Part shown: piece by piece, positions 46,214 through 55,282 of the stretch
How positions within the stretch are numbered: the stretch's first letter is position 1
How the letters are laid out: the number at the start of each line of letters is the position of its first letter
Source: Mesorhizobium sp. ORS 3359
Lineage (GTDB): Bacteria > Pseudomonadota > Alphaproteobacteria > Rhizobiales > Rhizobiaceae
Direction: 5' to 3'
NCBI GenBank assembly: GCA_000824845.1
Contig: CCNC01000074.1
Coordinates: forward strand, 62,001 to 126,000
DNA length: 64,000 nucleotides
Made by a program: the position numbers and the translations under genes
The notes under the pieces: generated by a model
Seen by the model: only the letters and a program-made list of their open reading frames with translations
Told to the model about the DNA's origin: nothing
Database searches by the model: none

Positions 46214-47791
46214 ATGACGACAGCCAATCATCCCGACACCGTACTGCCCGACACTGTCCTGATCATCGATTTCGGCAGCCAGTTCACGCAGCTCATCGCC
46301 CGCCGCATCCGCGAGGCCGGCGTCTTTTCCGAGATCGTGCCGTTCCAATCGGCCGAAGCGGCCTTCAAGCGCATCAATCCCAAAGCGGTGATCCTGTCGG
46401 GCGGTCCGGCCTCGACCACTGACATCGGCAGCCCGCGCGCGCCGCAGATCGTGTTCGACGCCGGCGTGCCGGTGCTCGGCATCTGTTACGGCCAGATGGC
46501 GCTTTGCGTGCAGATGGGCGGCGTCGCCGAAAGCTCCAACCACCGCGAGTTCGGCCGCGCCTTCGTCGAGATCGAGAAGGAGAGCCCGCTGTTCGAGGGC
46601 CTCTGGGCGCCCGGCCAGCGCCACCAGGTGTGGATGAGCCATGGCGACCGTGTCATCGAACTGCCGCCGGGCTTCAAGGTGCTCGGCAAGTCGGAAAGCT
46701 CGCCCTTCGCCATCTTCGGCGATATCGAGCGCAAGATGTACGGCATCATGTTCCATCCGGAAGTGGTGCACACGCCGGACGGCGCCCGGCTCTTGAGAAA
46801 CTTCGTCCACAATATCGCCGGCATCGAGGGCGACTGGACGATGCGCGCCTATCGCGAGCACGCGGTGGAAACGATCCGCAAGCAGGTCGGCAAGGGCAAG
46901 GTGATCTGCGCGCTTTCGGGCGGCGTAGACTCCTCGGTCGCCGCACTTCTGATCCACGAGGCGGTCGGCGATCAGCTGACCTGCATCCTCGTCGACCACG
47001 GCCTGATGCGCAAGGACGAGGCGCAAAGCGTGGTGGAGATGTTCCGCCAGCACTACAACCTGCCGCTGATCCTGGTCGATGCGTCCGACCGCTTCATCTC
47101 CGCGCTGGAAGGCGAGGCCGATCCGGAGAAGAAGCGCAAGACCATCGGCCGCCTGTTCATCGAGGTGTTCGAGGAAGAGGCCAAGAAGCTCGGCGGCGCC
47201 GATTTCCTGGCGCAGGGCACGCTCTATCCCGATGTCATCGAGAGCGTTTCCTTCTCCGGCGGCCCGTCGGTGACGATCAAGTCGCACCACAATGTCGGCG
47301 GCCTGCCCGAGCGCATGAACATGAAGCTGGTCGAGCCGCTGCGCGAACTGTTCAAGGACGAGGTGAGGGCGCTGGGCAAGGAGCTCGGCCTGCCCGAAAG
47401 CTTCATCGGCCGCCATCCCTTCCCAGGCCCGGGGCTTGCCATTCGCTGCCCGGGCGGCATCACGCGCGAGAAGCTGGAGATCCTGCGCGAGGCCGATGCC
47501 ATCTATCTCGACGAGATACGCAAGGCCGGCCTCTACGACGCCATCTGGCAGGCCTTCGCCGTGCTGCTTCCGGTGCAGACCGTCGGCGTGATGGGCGACG
47601 GCCGCACCTACGAGTTCGTCTGCGCGCTGCGCGCCGTGACCTCCGTCGACGGCATGACGGCCGACTTCTACCACTACGACATGAACTTCCTGGGTGCGGC
47701 CGCCACGCGCATCATCAACGAGGTCAAGGGCATCAATCGCGTCGTCTACGACGTGACCTCGAAGCCGCCCGGCACCATCGAGTGGGAATGA
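46214..47791 (+). CDS. guaA: GMP synthase (glutamine-hydrolysing)
   Basis: Converts XMP to GMP using glutamine and ATP. 525 residues. The amidotransferase domain has [10 protein letters not shown] with Cys91 and ends in a [12 protein letters not shown] histidine/glutamate pair. The ATP pyrophosphatase domain has the P-loop [15 protein letters not shown]. The C-terminal dimerisation domain ends in the universal KPPGTIEWE. The 3' end of this gene is a known target for genomic-island integrases, and here an integrase gene follows directly. The reading frame is intact, as expected when an element restores the gene end on insertion. Confidence 0.97.
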   Translation: MTTANHPDTVLPDTVLIIDFGSQFTQLIARRIREAGVFSEIVPFQSAEAAFKRINPKAVILSGGPASTTDIGSPRAPQIVFDAGVPVLGICYGQMALCVQMGGVAESSNHREFGRAFVEIEKESPLFEGLWAPGQRHQVWMSHGDRVIELPPGFKVLGKSESSPFAIFGDIERKMYGIMFHPEVVHTPDGARLLRNFVHNIAGIEGDWTMRAYREHAVETIRKQVGKGKVICALSGGVDSSVAALLIHEAVGDQLTCILVDHGLMRKDEAQSVVEMFRQHYNLPLILVDASDRFISALEGEADPEKKRKTIGRLFIEVFEEEAKKLGGADFLAQGTLYPDVIESVSFSGGPSVTIKSHHNVGGLPERMNMKLVEPLRELFKDEVRALGKELGLPESFIGRHPFPGPGLAIRCPGGITREKLEILREADAIYLDEIRKAGLYDAIWQAFAVLLPVQTVGVMGDGRTYEFVCALRAVTSVDGMTADFYHYDMNFLGAAATRIINEVKGINRVVYDVTSKPPGTIEWE

Positions 47792-47793
47792 GG
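47770..47793 (+). other. Probable attachment site (attL) at the 3' end of guaA
   Basis: The last codons of guaA (GGCACCATCGAGTGGGAATG) are the usual crossover segment for guaA-specific integrases. Everything downstream to the integrase gene is non-coding and AT-richer. No second copy of this word was found to the right in the window, so the right-hand partner site is not identified. Confidence 0.5.
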
Positions 47794-48107
47794 CGGCGTC
47801 GTTCTCTGACTTTCGGTGGCTATCTAGGCAAGCTCCGTAAACCTCTGAAGTAAATCAATTTTCCTTTTAGGCTCTATCGCCAACTATCGCCCCTAAGCGG
47901 AAGCATCTGACGGTAAATCTGACGGTACGTTCTTTTCCGCCCTCCCTCTTTCCGCCCATACCGTCATGTCGCCGAATTTCTAGGTCATTCTAACTTTTCC
48001 AGACAAGCCTTTGAAATATAAGGATTACCAACAAAGGTTGACGGTAAAATTTTTGACGGTAAAATTGGCGTTAGATCGATTTGTGTTTCCCAATTTTTTG
48101 TGGGGCC
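47792..48107. other. Integrase leader region with five TGACGGTA repeats
   Basis: 316 bases between guaA and the integrase gene, with lower GC than the core genes. Holds four direct and one inverted TGACGGTA octamer (listed) and a short direct repeat CTATCGCC at 47873-47890. Probably the recombination region of the island. No gene seen. Confidence 0.6.
47908..48061. repeat. TGACGGTA iterons, five copies
   Basis: Copies at 47908-47915, 47920-47927, 48039-48046 and 48054-48061 are direct; 47959-47966 is the inverted TACCGTCA. Three of the four direct copies are followed by AA. Grouped octamers next to an integrase gene are typical of arm-type sites that bind the integrase N-terminus, or of excisionase sites. 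Confidence 0.8.
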
Positions 48108-49361
48108 ATGTTAACCGACATTGCACTTAAGAAGCTGAAACCAAAGGAGAAAAAATACAAGGTTTCCGATCGTGACGGTATGTACGCGATGGTTTCTCCA
48201 ACGGGGCAGATTGCATTTCGGTATGACTACCGGATGAATGGCCGGCGAGAGACCCTGACGCTGGGCCGCTACGGTGAGGGAGGTATCACGCTGGCGGAGG
48301 CGCGCGACCGCTGCCTCTCAGCGCGGAAGATGGTAGCGGCCGGAAAGTCCCCCGCGCAGGAAAAGCAGCGCGAAAAGCATCGGCTGCCAGCCACGGCGAC
48401 GTTCGGCGATGCAAGTAGACGCTGGTTCAAGGACGCAAAGATGGCGGAGAGCACCCGTTCGATGCGGAAAGCGATTTTCGATCGAGACATTTTGCCGATT
48501 TGGCAGAAAAGGCTCCTAACCGAGATTACAGCTGACGACCTGCGGGCACTCTGCGTGAGGGTGAAGGAGCGCGGCGCGCCTGCAACAGCCATTCATATCC
48601 GGGATATCGTTAAGCAGATCTATGGTCACGCCATTCTGCATGGCAAAAAGATTAGCAATCCTGCGGACGAAGTGGGGCCGGCCTCGATAGCCACGTTCGA
48701 GGCGAAAGATAGGGCACTGTCGCCCGCAGAGATCCGGATCATGCTGAAAGAGTTGGAGAATGTGCCAACGCTGCCGACCATTCGGCTTGGCCTAAAGCTT
48801 ATCTTGCTCACGATGGTCCGCAAGGGTGAACTGCTCGACGCAACGTGGGAGGAGGTCGATTTCGAGAACGCCGTCTGGAATATACCAAAAGAACGCATGA
48901 AGCGGAAGAAGCCGCATAATGTGTACTTGTCACGGCAATCGCTCGACATCATGATAGCGCTTAAAACTTGCGCGGCTAATTCGCGGTACGTGCTGCCGTC
49001 TCGCTACGATGCCGATGAAACAATGTCACGCGCGACCTTCAATCGCGTGACTGCAGCGATTGTCGAGCGGGCAAGGAAGCAAGATCTTCCACTTGCGCCC
49101 TTCACGGTGCACGATCTCCGGCGTACCGGGTCTACACTCTTGAACGAAATCGGGTTCAATCGCGACTGGATTGAAAAATGTCTTGCCCACGAAGACGGCC
49201 GCTCATCGCGGGGCGTCTACAATAGGGCTGAATATGAGTTGCAGCGTCGTCATATGCTGCAGGAGTGGGCTGATATGGTCGACTCGTGGACGGCAGGCAA
49301 GAAGCACACGCCTGCACTTCAGCCGCCTACGGGAGCAGCGATTACGCTCGATCCGATTTGA
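48108..49361 (+). CDS. P4-type tyrosine integrase (guaA-specific island integrase)
   Basis: 417-residue site-specific recombinase that would insert and excise the island. The N-terminal DUF4102 arm-binding domain covers residues 1-90 (MLTDIALKKLKPKEKKYKVS). The core catalytic domain has Arg238 (TMVRKGELLDATWEEVDF), His335 and Arg338 (TVHDLRRTGSTLLNE), His361 and the nucleophile Tyr371 (RGVYNRAEY); all five residues are present, so it looks active. The ATG at 48108 is favoured by comparison with the family. Lying directly after guaA, it probably uses the guaA end as target; guaA-targeting integrases are known from Mesorhizobium symbiosis elements (IntG). Confidence 0.92.
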   Translation: MLTDIALKKLKPKEKKYKVSDRDGMYAMVSPTGQIAFRYDYRMNGRRETLTLGRYGEGGITLAEARDRCLSARKMVAAGKSPAQEKQREKHRLPATATFGDASRRWFKDAKMAESTRSMRKAIFDRDILPIWQKRLLTEITADDLRALCVRVKERGAPATAIHIRDIVKQIYGHAILHGKKISNPADEVGPASIATFEAKDRALSPAEIRIMLKELENVPTLPTIRLGLKLILLTMVRKGELLDATWEEVDFENAVWNIPKERMKRKKPHNVYLSRQSLDIMIALKTCAANSRYVLPSRYDADETMSRATFNRVTAAIVERARKQDLPLAPFTVHDLRRTGSTLLNEIGFNRDWIEKCLAHEDGRSSRGVYNRAEYELQRRHMLQEWADMVDSWTAGKKHTPALQPPTGAAITLDPI

Positions 49362-49701
49362 CCGGTCGGGTCTTTCGTAGTCTTACGTTGGGAGCTGGCC
49401 GGCTCTCGCTTTTTCCCGCATTTGACGCATTCCGCCGCTCTTCGATCCAAGCTTCGACTTCTTCCAAGTCCCAGACAACACAGCGGGGGCTGAGATTGAA
49501 GCGGCGCGGGAATTCGCCGCGTTGCTCCATCTCATAGATTGTCGTGTCGGACAGCGGAACGATCTCTCTCAGCTGCGGCCGGCGTATGGTTCGCATTACC
49601 CTACTCGCCGCAATGTGGGGCAAAGTCGGAAACAGGCTCTGCTGGCGATTTGTGGTATCCTCCGGTTTGTCGAACTCAGAAGACTGTTGCTGTTTGACCA
49701 T
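49342..49701 (-). CDS. AlpA-like DNA-binding regulator
   Basis: 119-residue protein whose C-terminal half fits the phage AlpA/MerR-like helix-turn-helix family: REIVPLSDTTIYEMEQRGEF and WDLEEVEAWIEERR. Such proteins activate integrase or excision in P4-like elements. The N-terminal third is polar and glutamine-rich. It overlaps the 3' end of the integrase gene by 20 bases in convergent orientation. The ATG at 49701 is assumed; a GTG at 49740 would add 13 residues. Confidence 0.75.
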   Translation of the reverse strand: MVKQQQSSEFDKPEDTTNRQQSLFPTLPHIAASRVMRTIRRPQLREIVPLSDTTIYEMEQRGEFPRRFNLSPRCVVWDLEEVEAWIEERRNASNAGKSESRPAPNVRLRKTRPVKSDRA

Positions 49702-49971
49702 TTGTGACACCCGAAGGGTTGGCTGTTCGTCAACAGTCACGCAAATATCCGAAGTCTCGTACAGCCTTCAATTACGACCAGATATCCCCGCTAGCGAAAC
49801 GCCTTACAGTTTGTAGGTATGTCTCGACCGCACCAGCAAACCAGTACCGCCAGTTCACCTGCCCCTTCAGGTCTTCGGACTTCGGACGACCCGCGCGATG
49901 GTCAGTTTTGGAAGCGGAGCGCCTTCGCCAGCTATGCCGATCAACTGGGCGAGGACAAAAATTGGTTTGCA

Positions 49972-51153
49972 TCACGAGGCTTGCCACTCGCTCTGGTGTA
50001 GGCGTGGAATAATAGGATCGAGTTCTTCCTGCTCTAAGTGTTTTGCATCAGGCTTTGCAAGGTACGCGATCAAATCAAAGAGGACCGATCCTTCAGCCCT
50101 GGCTACTCTGCTTGCCTTTTGATCTGGCTTACTACCGTGCTTTTCGGCCAAGTCGACGGTCATGAGGTGCGGGAGTAGTCTGCGGCCGAATGCTCTCTCA
50201 ACTGTCAGGAAGATCCAGATGCCATCGGGATCGATGTCGGACCAGTGGTAAAAGGGTATGTCGTCGGGAAAGCGACCGGCGATCAAGCCTAATGCCTTCT
50301 GAACTCCCGTCGACGGATAGCCGCCGCCGTAGATGACCAGTCCTCGGCGGTCCGGATCTGCCTCAGTCACGTGCCTGACGAAGCTCGTGTAGTTCTCTAC
50401 TACGAGGACGTATTCCGGGGTGCGGCTGAAGCCGACGGTGTTGATTGCTTCTGCGGGGACGCCAAGGAAGGATACGTCAGGCTGGGACGCTCCAAAAGTG
50501 ATCGGTCCTGAAAGGAGGAGGGGAGGAGGCACCTTTTCCAGCCCAAGTGCACCGAGTGCTTCGCGGGGCGTGGCGCCCTCCGGGATGTTCGCGCCAACAC
50601 CTCGAAGGACCTTTGCGACGGCTGCCTCCAGCCGTTCCAATGCTTTGCTATCGGAAACGGCCCTTCTGGAGAAAGTGCGATAGTCGAGTCCTAAGTGTTG
50701 CCGTCTGTATATCGCTTGCGCGAGGAGTAGCGCACGCTCGAGCGAACCTATGTCGCCGGGAGCAATTCCCGCCCACCGCCGATTTCTGGACCAGGCTTCA
50801 GCAGCTTCCCGCGCATGCTCAGCGAACGGGACAGCCAGCTCAGCTCGACGAAATAGATCCTCGAGCGCTGACGCCGAGCGCTCGCTGGAAGGTTTTCGTT
50901 CGACGAAACAGTAGAGCCTCGCCACGTCGGCGATGCGCACGAACTTGATTTCGCCGGCTCGCCGGCGCCCCATCTCCATTCGAAGCTCGATTGCACCCGC
51001 CCGGCTTGCCTCTTCCAGCTTCTTCCGGAAACGGTCAGCCTCTCCGATATTTGAAAAGGCGCCGCTGTCCGGATAAGCACGTGCGCCTGCCCGACCGTCT
51101 TCGTGCCTATCCAGCAGATAAGAAAGAAGTGCAATCGGATCGGTGAATTTCAC
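49972..51153 (-). CDS. jetD: Wadjet nuclease subunit JetD
   Basis: Topoisomerase-VI/Toprim-like nuclease of the Wadjet (JetABCD, also MksG/EptD) system, which cuts circular DNA recognised by the JetABC motor. 393 residues. The N-terminal arm resembles DUF3322. The C-terminal Toprim part (DUF2220) has VVENYTSFVR with Glu253, VIYGGGYPSTGV and the acidic YHWSDIDPDG with Asp306 and Asp308, the expected metal ligands. The start overlaps the jetC stop by 4 bases (ATGA), so it is translated with the motor subunits. Last gene of the operon. Confidence 0.92.
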   Translation of the reverse strand: MKFTDPIALLSYLLDRHEDGRAGARAYPDSGAFSNIGEADRFRKKLEEASRAGAIELRMEMGRRRAGEIKFVRIADVARLYCFVERKPSSERSASALEDLFRRAELAVPFAEHAREAAEAWSRNRRWAGIAPGDIGSLERALLLAQAIYRRQHLGLDYRTFSRRAVSDSKALERLEAAVAKVLRGVGANIPEGATPREALGALGLEKVPPPLLLSGPITFGASQPDVSFLGVPAEAINTVGFSRTPEYVLVVENYTSFVRHVTEADPDRRGLVIYGGGYPSTGVQKALGLIAGRFPDDIPFYHWSDIDPDGIWIFLTVERAFGRRLLPHLMTVDLAEKHGSKPDQKASRVARAEGSVLFDLIAYLAKPDAKHLEQEELDPIIPRLHQSEWQAS

Positions 51154-54100
51154 TCGGCTGCCATCCTACGCAGCGCTTCATCATCCATGAGTTCGGGGTT
51201 GATCCGTTGCAGCTCCTTGCGAGCTTTTTCCTTGACTTGGACTACTGTCGTCTCCGATTGCCCATTGCCAATGTTGTCGACCTCAACAATGGCATGCATA
51301 TAGCCGAGCAGTGAGGGCCGCCGCTCGGGTGGCGCAGCCACGATCACCTGCAGGCCTAGGCTCTCATAGAAGCTCATCATTTGCCGCTGGTTCTTGCCGT
51401 CCAGCTTGGCAAAGGCTTCATCGAAGACGGCAAGTGCCATTCCAAGTTGCGATCCCGATCTTCCTTCGGCGGTCCCATAAACGGAGGCCAGCGAGGCACC
51501 GATGGCAACGTAAAGCGGGACTTGTTGCTCGGCTCCGGAACCAGTGCCACGGCGAGTTTCCCAGCGTGTCTTGTGTCCGGTATCGAGGTTCTCCATGTGA
51601 ATTTCGAAAACGAAAAAGCTCCGATAGTCCTCAAAACTGTCGAAGTCGGTATCGGGATCCTCAAGGATGCGCTTCACCTCGTCGAGCACGGGTTTGTGGG
51701 GGGAGCCTTCGGGTATCTCACCCTTGAACAGAAGATCCAGCGCATCCTCGGAAGTCACGTAGATCTCGACCGCTTTCAAGATCGGCGCGTACTGAGCCAC
51801 TTGCGTCCTGCTGAACGAATATCGCTCGCCGTGGAATGTGTGATTGCGGAGACTATGGTTCAGCGAGTCGATATCTCTCTTCAGTTTGGAGATGCGTGAG
51901 TGGAGAGAGTTGACGAACTCGCCGCGAAAGATAGATGAGACTCGCTCGGAAGCTTCAGCTGCCAGTGCTTCATGCCGCGTGAGCTCGTTCTCTTCGATAT
52001 CGCGTAGCGTGGCCTCCACCCAGGGCAGGATGTTCTTCAGGATGTCGCTTTCTGCTCCCACCTCCGAGCTTATGGGAGCTACGTCAAAATAGCTCCTCAT
52101 GGCGGCGCGCACATTCCTGTCGGCCTCCATCATTCTATCTTTTGCCTGCTTGGAGCGATCCTCCGCGCGCTGCCCAATCGCACGATGGATCCCGGCCAGT
52201 GCTTCGTAATGGGCGGATGGATCACTTGGGATTTGTTTACCCGCGATCCTCTCCCGGTATCTGCGGTTAGCTGGCACAGCGGCCGTCAAGCGCCAGCTAT
52301 ATTGGAACATGCGGCGGGCGAGATTCCGCAAATGGCGCGAACCCTCTTGGTTGGTAAGGCCCGTGAGCGTCTTTCTCGCGGTTTCAGCTTGTTTCTGGTA
52401 AGCTCCCTGCCTCTTCTGGATTGAGTTGAGCTCGACATTTCTGGCGTCGACATAGGCCTGTTGGACCTTCTTCTTCTCTTCAAGCTCATATAGGCGTTTC
52501 AGGTCGCCTTGATCGACCGCCTCCAGCCTGGATCGAGCCTCTCCTGCCAGCCTCTCCTGCTGTTGCGCTCGTTCAAGCAGGCCTGCCACCGTCTCGCCGT
52601 CCGCAGGCGAAGTCACAAGGGCAACGCTGCGGTCAACCTCGGAAAGGATGCGCCTGCGCTGGGACAGGGTTTCGATTTCCTCCCGCAGAACCTCCAACCG
52701 CCTTTTCTGCTCCAGGAAAAGTTGCTCCTGCGCCGCCTTACCGATCTTAAGGCGGAAGGCTTCCTCCAGGCGGGTCCCCCGTAACAGCCCATCATCGTAA
52801 AGGCCGTCAGCCATGAGGGCGCGGCCGGGTTGGTTAAACTCTTCCATGGTGCGGGCTAGCCGCACATTGCCATATCTGCGCTGCATGAAGGCGACTGCGT
52901 CTTGGTCATCGGACCTGAAGAGCGAAGGGAACCAACCTGACTCGACCGGATCTTTGTATCGCTCGAGCTTGTTTAGGCTGACCAGGGAAGCCTGGCGTAG
53001 ATCCCGCCTGTTTTCTCTCAGGATCGTCGTTGCCGTGTGGATGTGGTCGCGATCGACGAAGATCGCTTCCCTATCTCGACCAAGAAGACCTTCAGCCGCT
53101 TGTCCCCAATCCTTGTCGATAAGGTCAATGATGTCGCAAAGCGCTCTCGGAGCCATCCCGGCCATGCGAAGGAGCCTCATCAACTCGCGGGTATGGTCGC
53201 CGAGGTGAGAATCCCGTGAACCGGAAGCGGCGGCCTCGATAGACCGAGACAGCTTGTCGACCTCCTCGTTCTTGGTATGCAAAGCGGCTTCCGTCTCACT
53301 GCGCGCCCTGCCAATTCTCTCGGCGGTGACGGGGAGCGACGCCAGGAACGCTTGTTCGATCACTGCCGTGGCTTCCGTGTTCCCACGCTTGACCGCCTCG
53401 GCCGCCGCGGACGCGTGAGCGGCCAATTCGCGGGAGCTTGATTCACCCTTTCCGAGTACTTCGGCCGCGGCGGCGATCCGCTGCATATGCTTCACTCGTT
53501 CAGAGATCCGTTTGAGGCAATCTGCGGCGGAAAAGGAGTGGCTTTCGGCCATCTTGTTAAGATCGTCAATGCCCACCTTGGCTTTGATCGCTTCGATCTG
53601 CTTGATGATGCGGTGCACATCCTGGTTCGCTTCGTTGATCGAAGTGGTCAGGTCGTTAATTTCCTCCCTCTCGGCCAGAAGAGATGCCTCGGCTTCCTTG
53701 ACCTCTTCTTCGAGTGCCCGCATCGCCGCCGAGGCCGCGAGGTACCTCGCCTTGCGACTGATCCAGTCCTCCTCGACGTGTTCATTGAGGAAGTTTCTAA
53801 AATCTTCCGCTCGCGCCTTGACCACTTTCAGCCGCTTCGCACGCTCCCGCATGTTCTTGATAGTCTGGTTGACTTGTCGGTAAGTCTTCAACGACTCTCG
53901 TAGCTCACCGACCTTCATCGGAGACTCCTCGAGGATATAGTTCCTGACGAAGTCTGTTGCGGACAGGCCCTGATTAAGCGTCATACCGTTCACAATCGCC
54001 TTTGCAAGCGCGGCGGCGTTTCCGGAAGTCGGCGCCGATCGTGGAACCAAGTCACGCATATATTCCCGGATGTGGTCCCTGGCGCTGTCGCGATGGTTTA

Positions 54101-54614
54101 CGAAACCGTTACCGCATTCCCTTTCCAGCGATTGCCTTACTTCCTCCCATTGCGCGAATTCTTGCCTTCCTTCCCGCTCACGTAAGAAATTGGCTGTTGT
54201 CAATATTTTGCCGCGGACGACGAAACGGCCGAGTATGGTTTCGGCTGGCTGTGTCTTCCTTGCCTCCATGGCGAGGCCTACCGTCAAGTCGGGCTTCACT
54301 CCATCGGCGTCTCGAAAACTAATGGCCACATAGGTAAGGCAGGCTTCGCGCCGAAAATCGCCCTCTCCACGGGCACCGAGGCAGTACCCCTGTACTGTGC
54401 GCCTCGGACCGCTTCTGCGACGACTCTCACCAGCGACTGGATTGAGGTTCATGTAGCGTCCGCTGGCGCCGGTGAGCACCACCTGGATCATGTCCAGGAT
54501 TGTTGATTTGCCCGACGCGTTTTCACCAAGGACACCGACGTGGCCGCTAACCGGAATATCTTCGACAGTGAACGAATGCCAATTCACCAGCGTGAGATGC
54601 ACGAGTTCCATCAT
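51150..54614 (-). CDS. jetC: Wadjet SMC-like ATPase JetC
   Basis: SMC/MukB-like motor that extrudes DNA loops and scans DNA topology. 1154 residues. Walker A is VLGENASGKSTILD (residues 28-41). A long heptad-rich coiled-coil arm leads to a hinge-like segment near residue 500 (APRALCDIIDLIDKDWGQAA) and back. The signature GTGSGAEQQVPLYVAIGASL and Walker B LAVFDEAFAKLDGKN close the ATPase head, including the catalytic acidic pair. The start overlaps the jetB stop by 4 bases. Codon use and GC are lower than in the flanking core genes, a sign of transfer. Confidence 0.95.
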   Translation of the reverse strand: MMELVHLTLVNWHSFTVEDIPVSGHVGVLGENASGKSTILDMIQVVLTGASGRYMNLNPVAGESRRRSGPRRTVQGYCLGARGEGDFRREACLTYVAISFRDADGVKPDLTVGLAMEARKTQPAETILGRFVVRGKILTTANFLREREGRQEFAQWEEVRQSLERECGNGFVNHRDSARDHIREYMRDLVPRSAPTSGNAAALAKAIVNGMTLNQGLSATDFVRNYILEESPMKVGELRESLKTYRQVNQTIKNMRERAKRLKVVKARAEDFRNFLNEHVEEDWISRKARYLAASAAMRALEEEVKEAEASLLAEREEINDLTTSINEANQDVHRIIKQIEAIKAKVGIDDLNKMAESHSFSAADCLKRISERVKHMQRIAAAAEVLGKGESSSRELAAHASAAAEAVKRGNTEATAVIEQAFLASLPVTAERIGRARSETEAALHTKNEEVDKLSRSIEAAASGSRDSHLGDHTRELMRLLRMAGMAPRALCDIIDLIDKDWGQAAEGLLGRDREAIFVDRDHIHTATTILRENRRDLRQASLVSLNKLERYKDPVESGWFPSLFRSDDQDAVAFMQRRYGNVRLARTMEEFNQPGRALMADGLYDDGLLRGTRLEEAFRLKIGKAAQEQLFLEQKRRLEVLREEIETLSQRRRILSEVDRSVALVTSPADGETVAGLLERAQQQERLAGEARSRLEAVDQGDLKRLYELEEKKKVQQAYVDARNVELNSIQKRQGAYQKQAETARKTLTGLTNQEGSRHLRNLARRMFQYSWRLTAAVPANRRYRERIAGKQIPSDPSAHYEALAGIHRAIGQRAEDRSKQAKDRMMEADRNVRAAMRSYFDVAPISSEVGAESDILKNILPWVEATLRDIEENELTRHEALAAEASERVSSIFRGEFVNSLHSRISKLKRDIDSLNHSLRNHTFHGERYSFSRTQVAQYAPILKAVEIYVTSEDALDLLFKGEIPEGSPHKPVLDEVKRILEDPDTDFDSFEDYRSFFVFEIHMENLDTGHKTRWETRRGTGSGAEQQVPLYVAIGASLASVYGTAEGRSGSQLGMALAVFDEAFAKLDGKNQRQMMSFYESLGLQVIVAAPPERRPSLLGYMHAIVEVDNIGNGQSETTVVQVKEKARKELQRINPELMDDEALRRMAAE

Positions 54615-55282
54615 TGCAATTTTTCCTCGACGGGACCGAGCTGGCGGGGTTCATAGTCTTCCAGCGCAACCTGCTCCTCAATGCGCCTCAACGCGTCGGA
54701 TCCGGAAACAAGCTTGATTATCGGCCGGACCACCACCTCCCGATCCTGAAGGACACGATCGAACTCTCCGAGCCAGATCAGGTTGCGCGAAGCAAGATCC
54801 TCAAGAACGTCTTGGAACCTCGACTGGGACACAAGCATCTTTGTGCCCCTTTCGGCCATTTCCCTGTATTTCTCGTAGAGGGCGTTAAATGTGGTCAAGA
54901 CCGTCGCACGCTCTTCAACGTTGCCCTGGTTCGCTTCGTCCTGCCAATGAGCCGCTGCCACCAGAAGCACGATAGTCTCGTCAGCCCTCATTTTTGGTGT
55001 TGACGACATCTCCTCATCATCAAGCACAATCCCCGCCCACTGTTCGTCTTGCTCGCGGTGGACGCGGTAGCCAATGCAATCAAAGAAATTGTCGATCACT
55101 TTTCTGAAGCGACTATCCATAATTACATCATAGACGGTCGCCACACCCCGATCGCCCGAATAGACGAATTGATGACGGAGGAGGTATCGGCAAGCTTTCC
55201 GAAGGTCGGCACCCTTGTCCCCGCCGTATCGGGCCTCGACCTCCTCGAACTCAGTCAGCATCCACGCCTCCAGCCATGGCAA
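54611..55282 (-). CDS. jetB: Wadjet subunit JetB (MukE/kite-like, DUF4194)
   Basis: 223-residue winged-helix (kite) subunit that binds the JetA kleisin and DNA, the counterpart of MukE/MksE. Helical start LTEFEEVEARYGGDKGADL, VVDNF-like FRKVIDNFFDCIGYRVH and a long C-terminal helix region. Start at 55282 overlaps jetA by 32 bases. An in-frame ATG at 55261 (MLTEFEEVE) would shorten that and may be the real start. Assignment rests on position and length between jetA and jetC, as well as the pattern. Confidence 0.85.
   Translation of the reverse strand: MPWLEAWMLTEFEEVEARYGGDKGADLRKACRYLLRHQFVYSGDRGVATVYDVIMDSRFRKVIDNFFDCIGYRVHREQDEQWAGIVLDDEEMSSTPKMRADETIVLLVAAAHWQDEANQGNVEERATVLTTFNALYEKYREMAERGTKMLVSQSRFQDVLEDLASRNLIWLGEFDRVLQDREVVVRPIIKLVSGSDALRRIEEQVALEDYEPRQLGPVEEKLQ

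Noticed and set aside
49772..49987. A 71-codon minus-strand frame between jetD and the AlpA-like gene (with QVNWRYWFAGAVETY)
   Set aside because: No recognisable family and a GTG start without a ribosome site. Possibly the decayed end of an older gene, but too weak to list as a gene.
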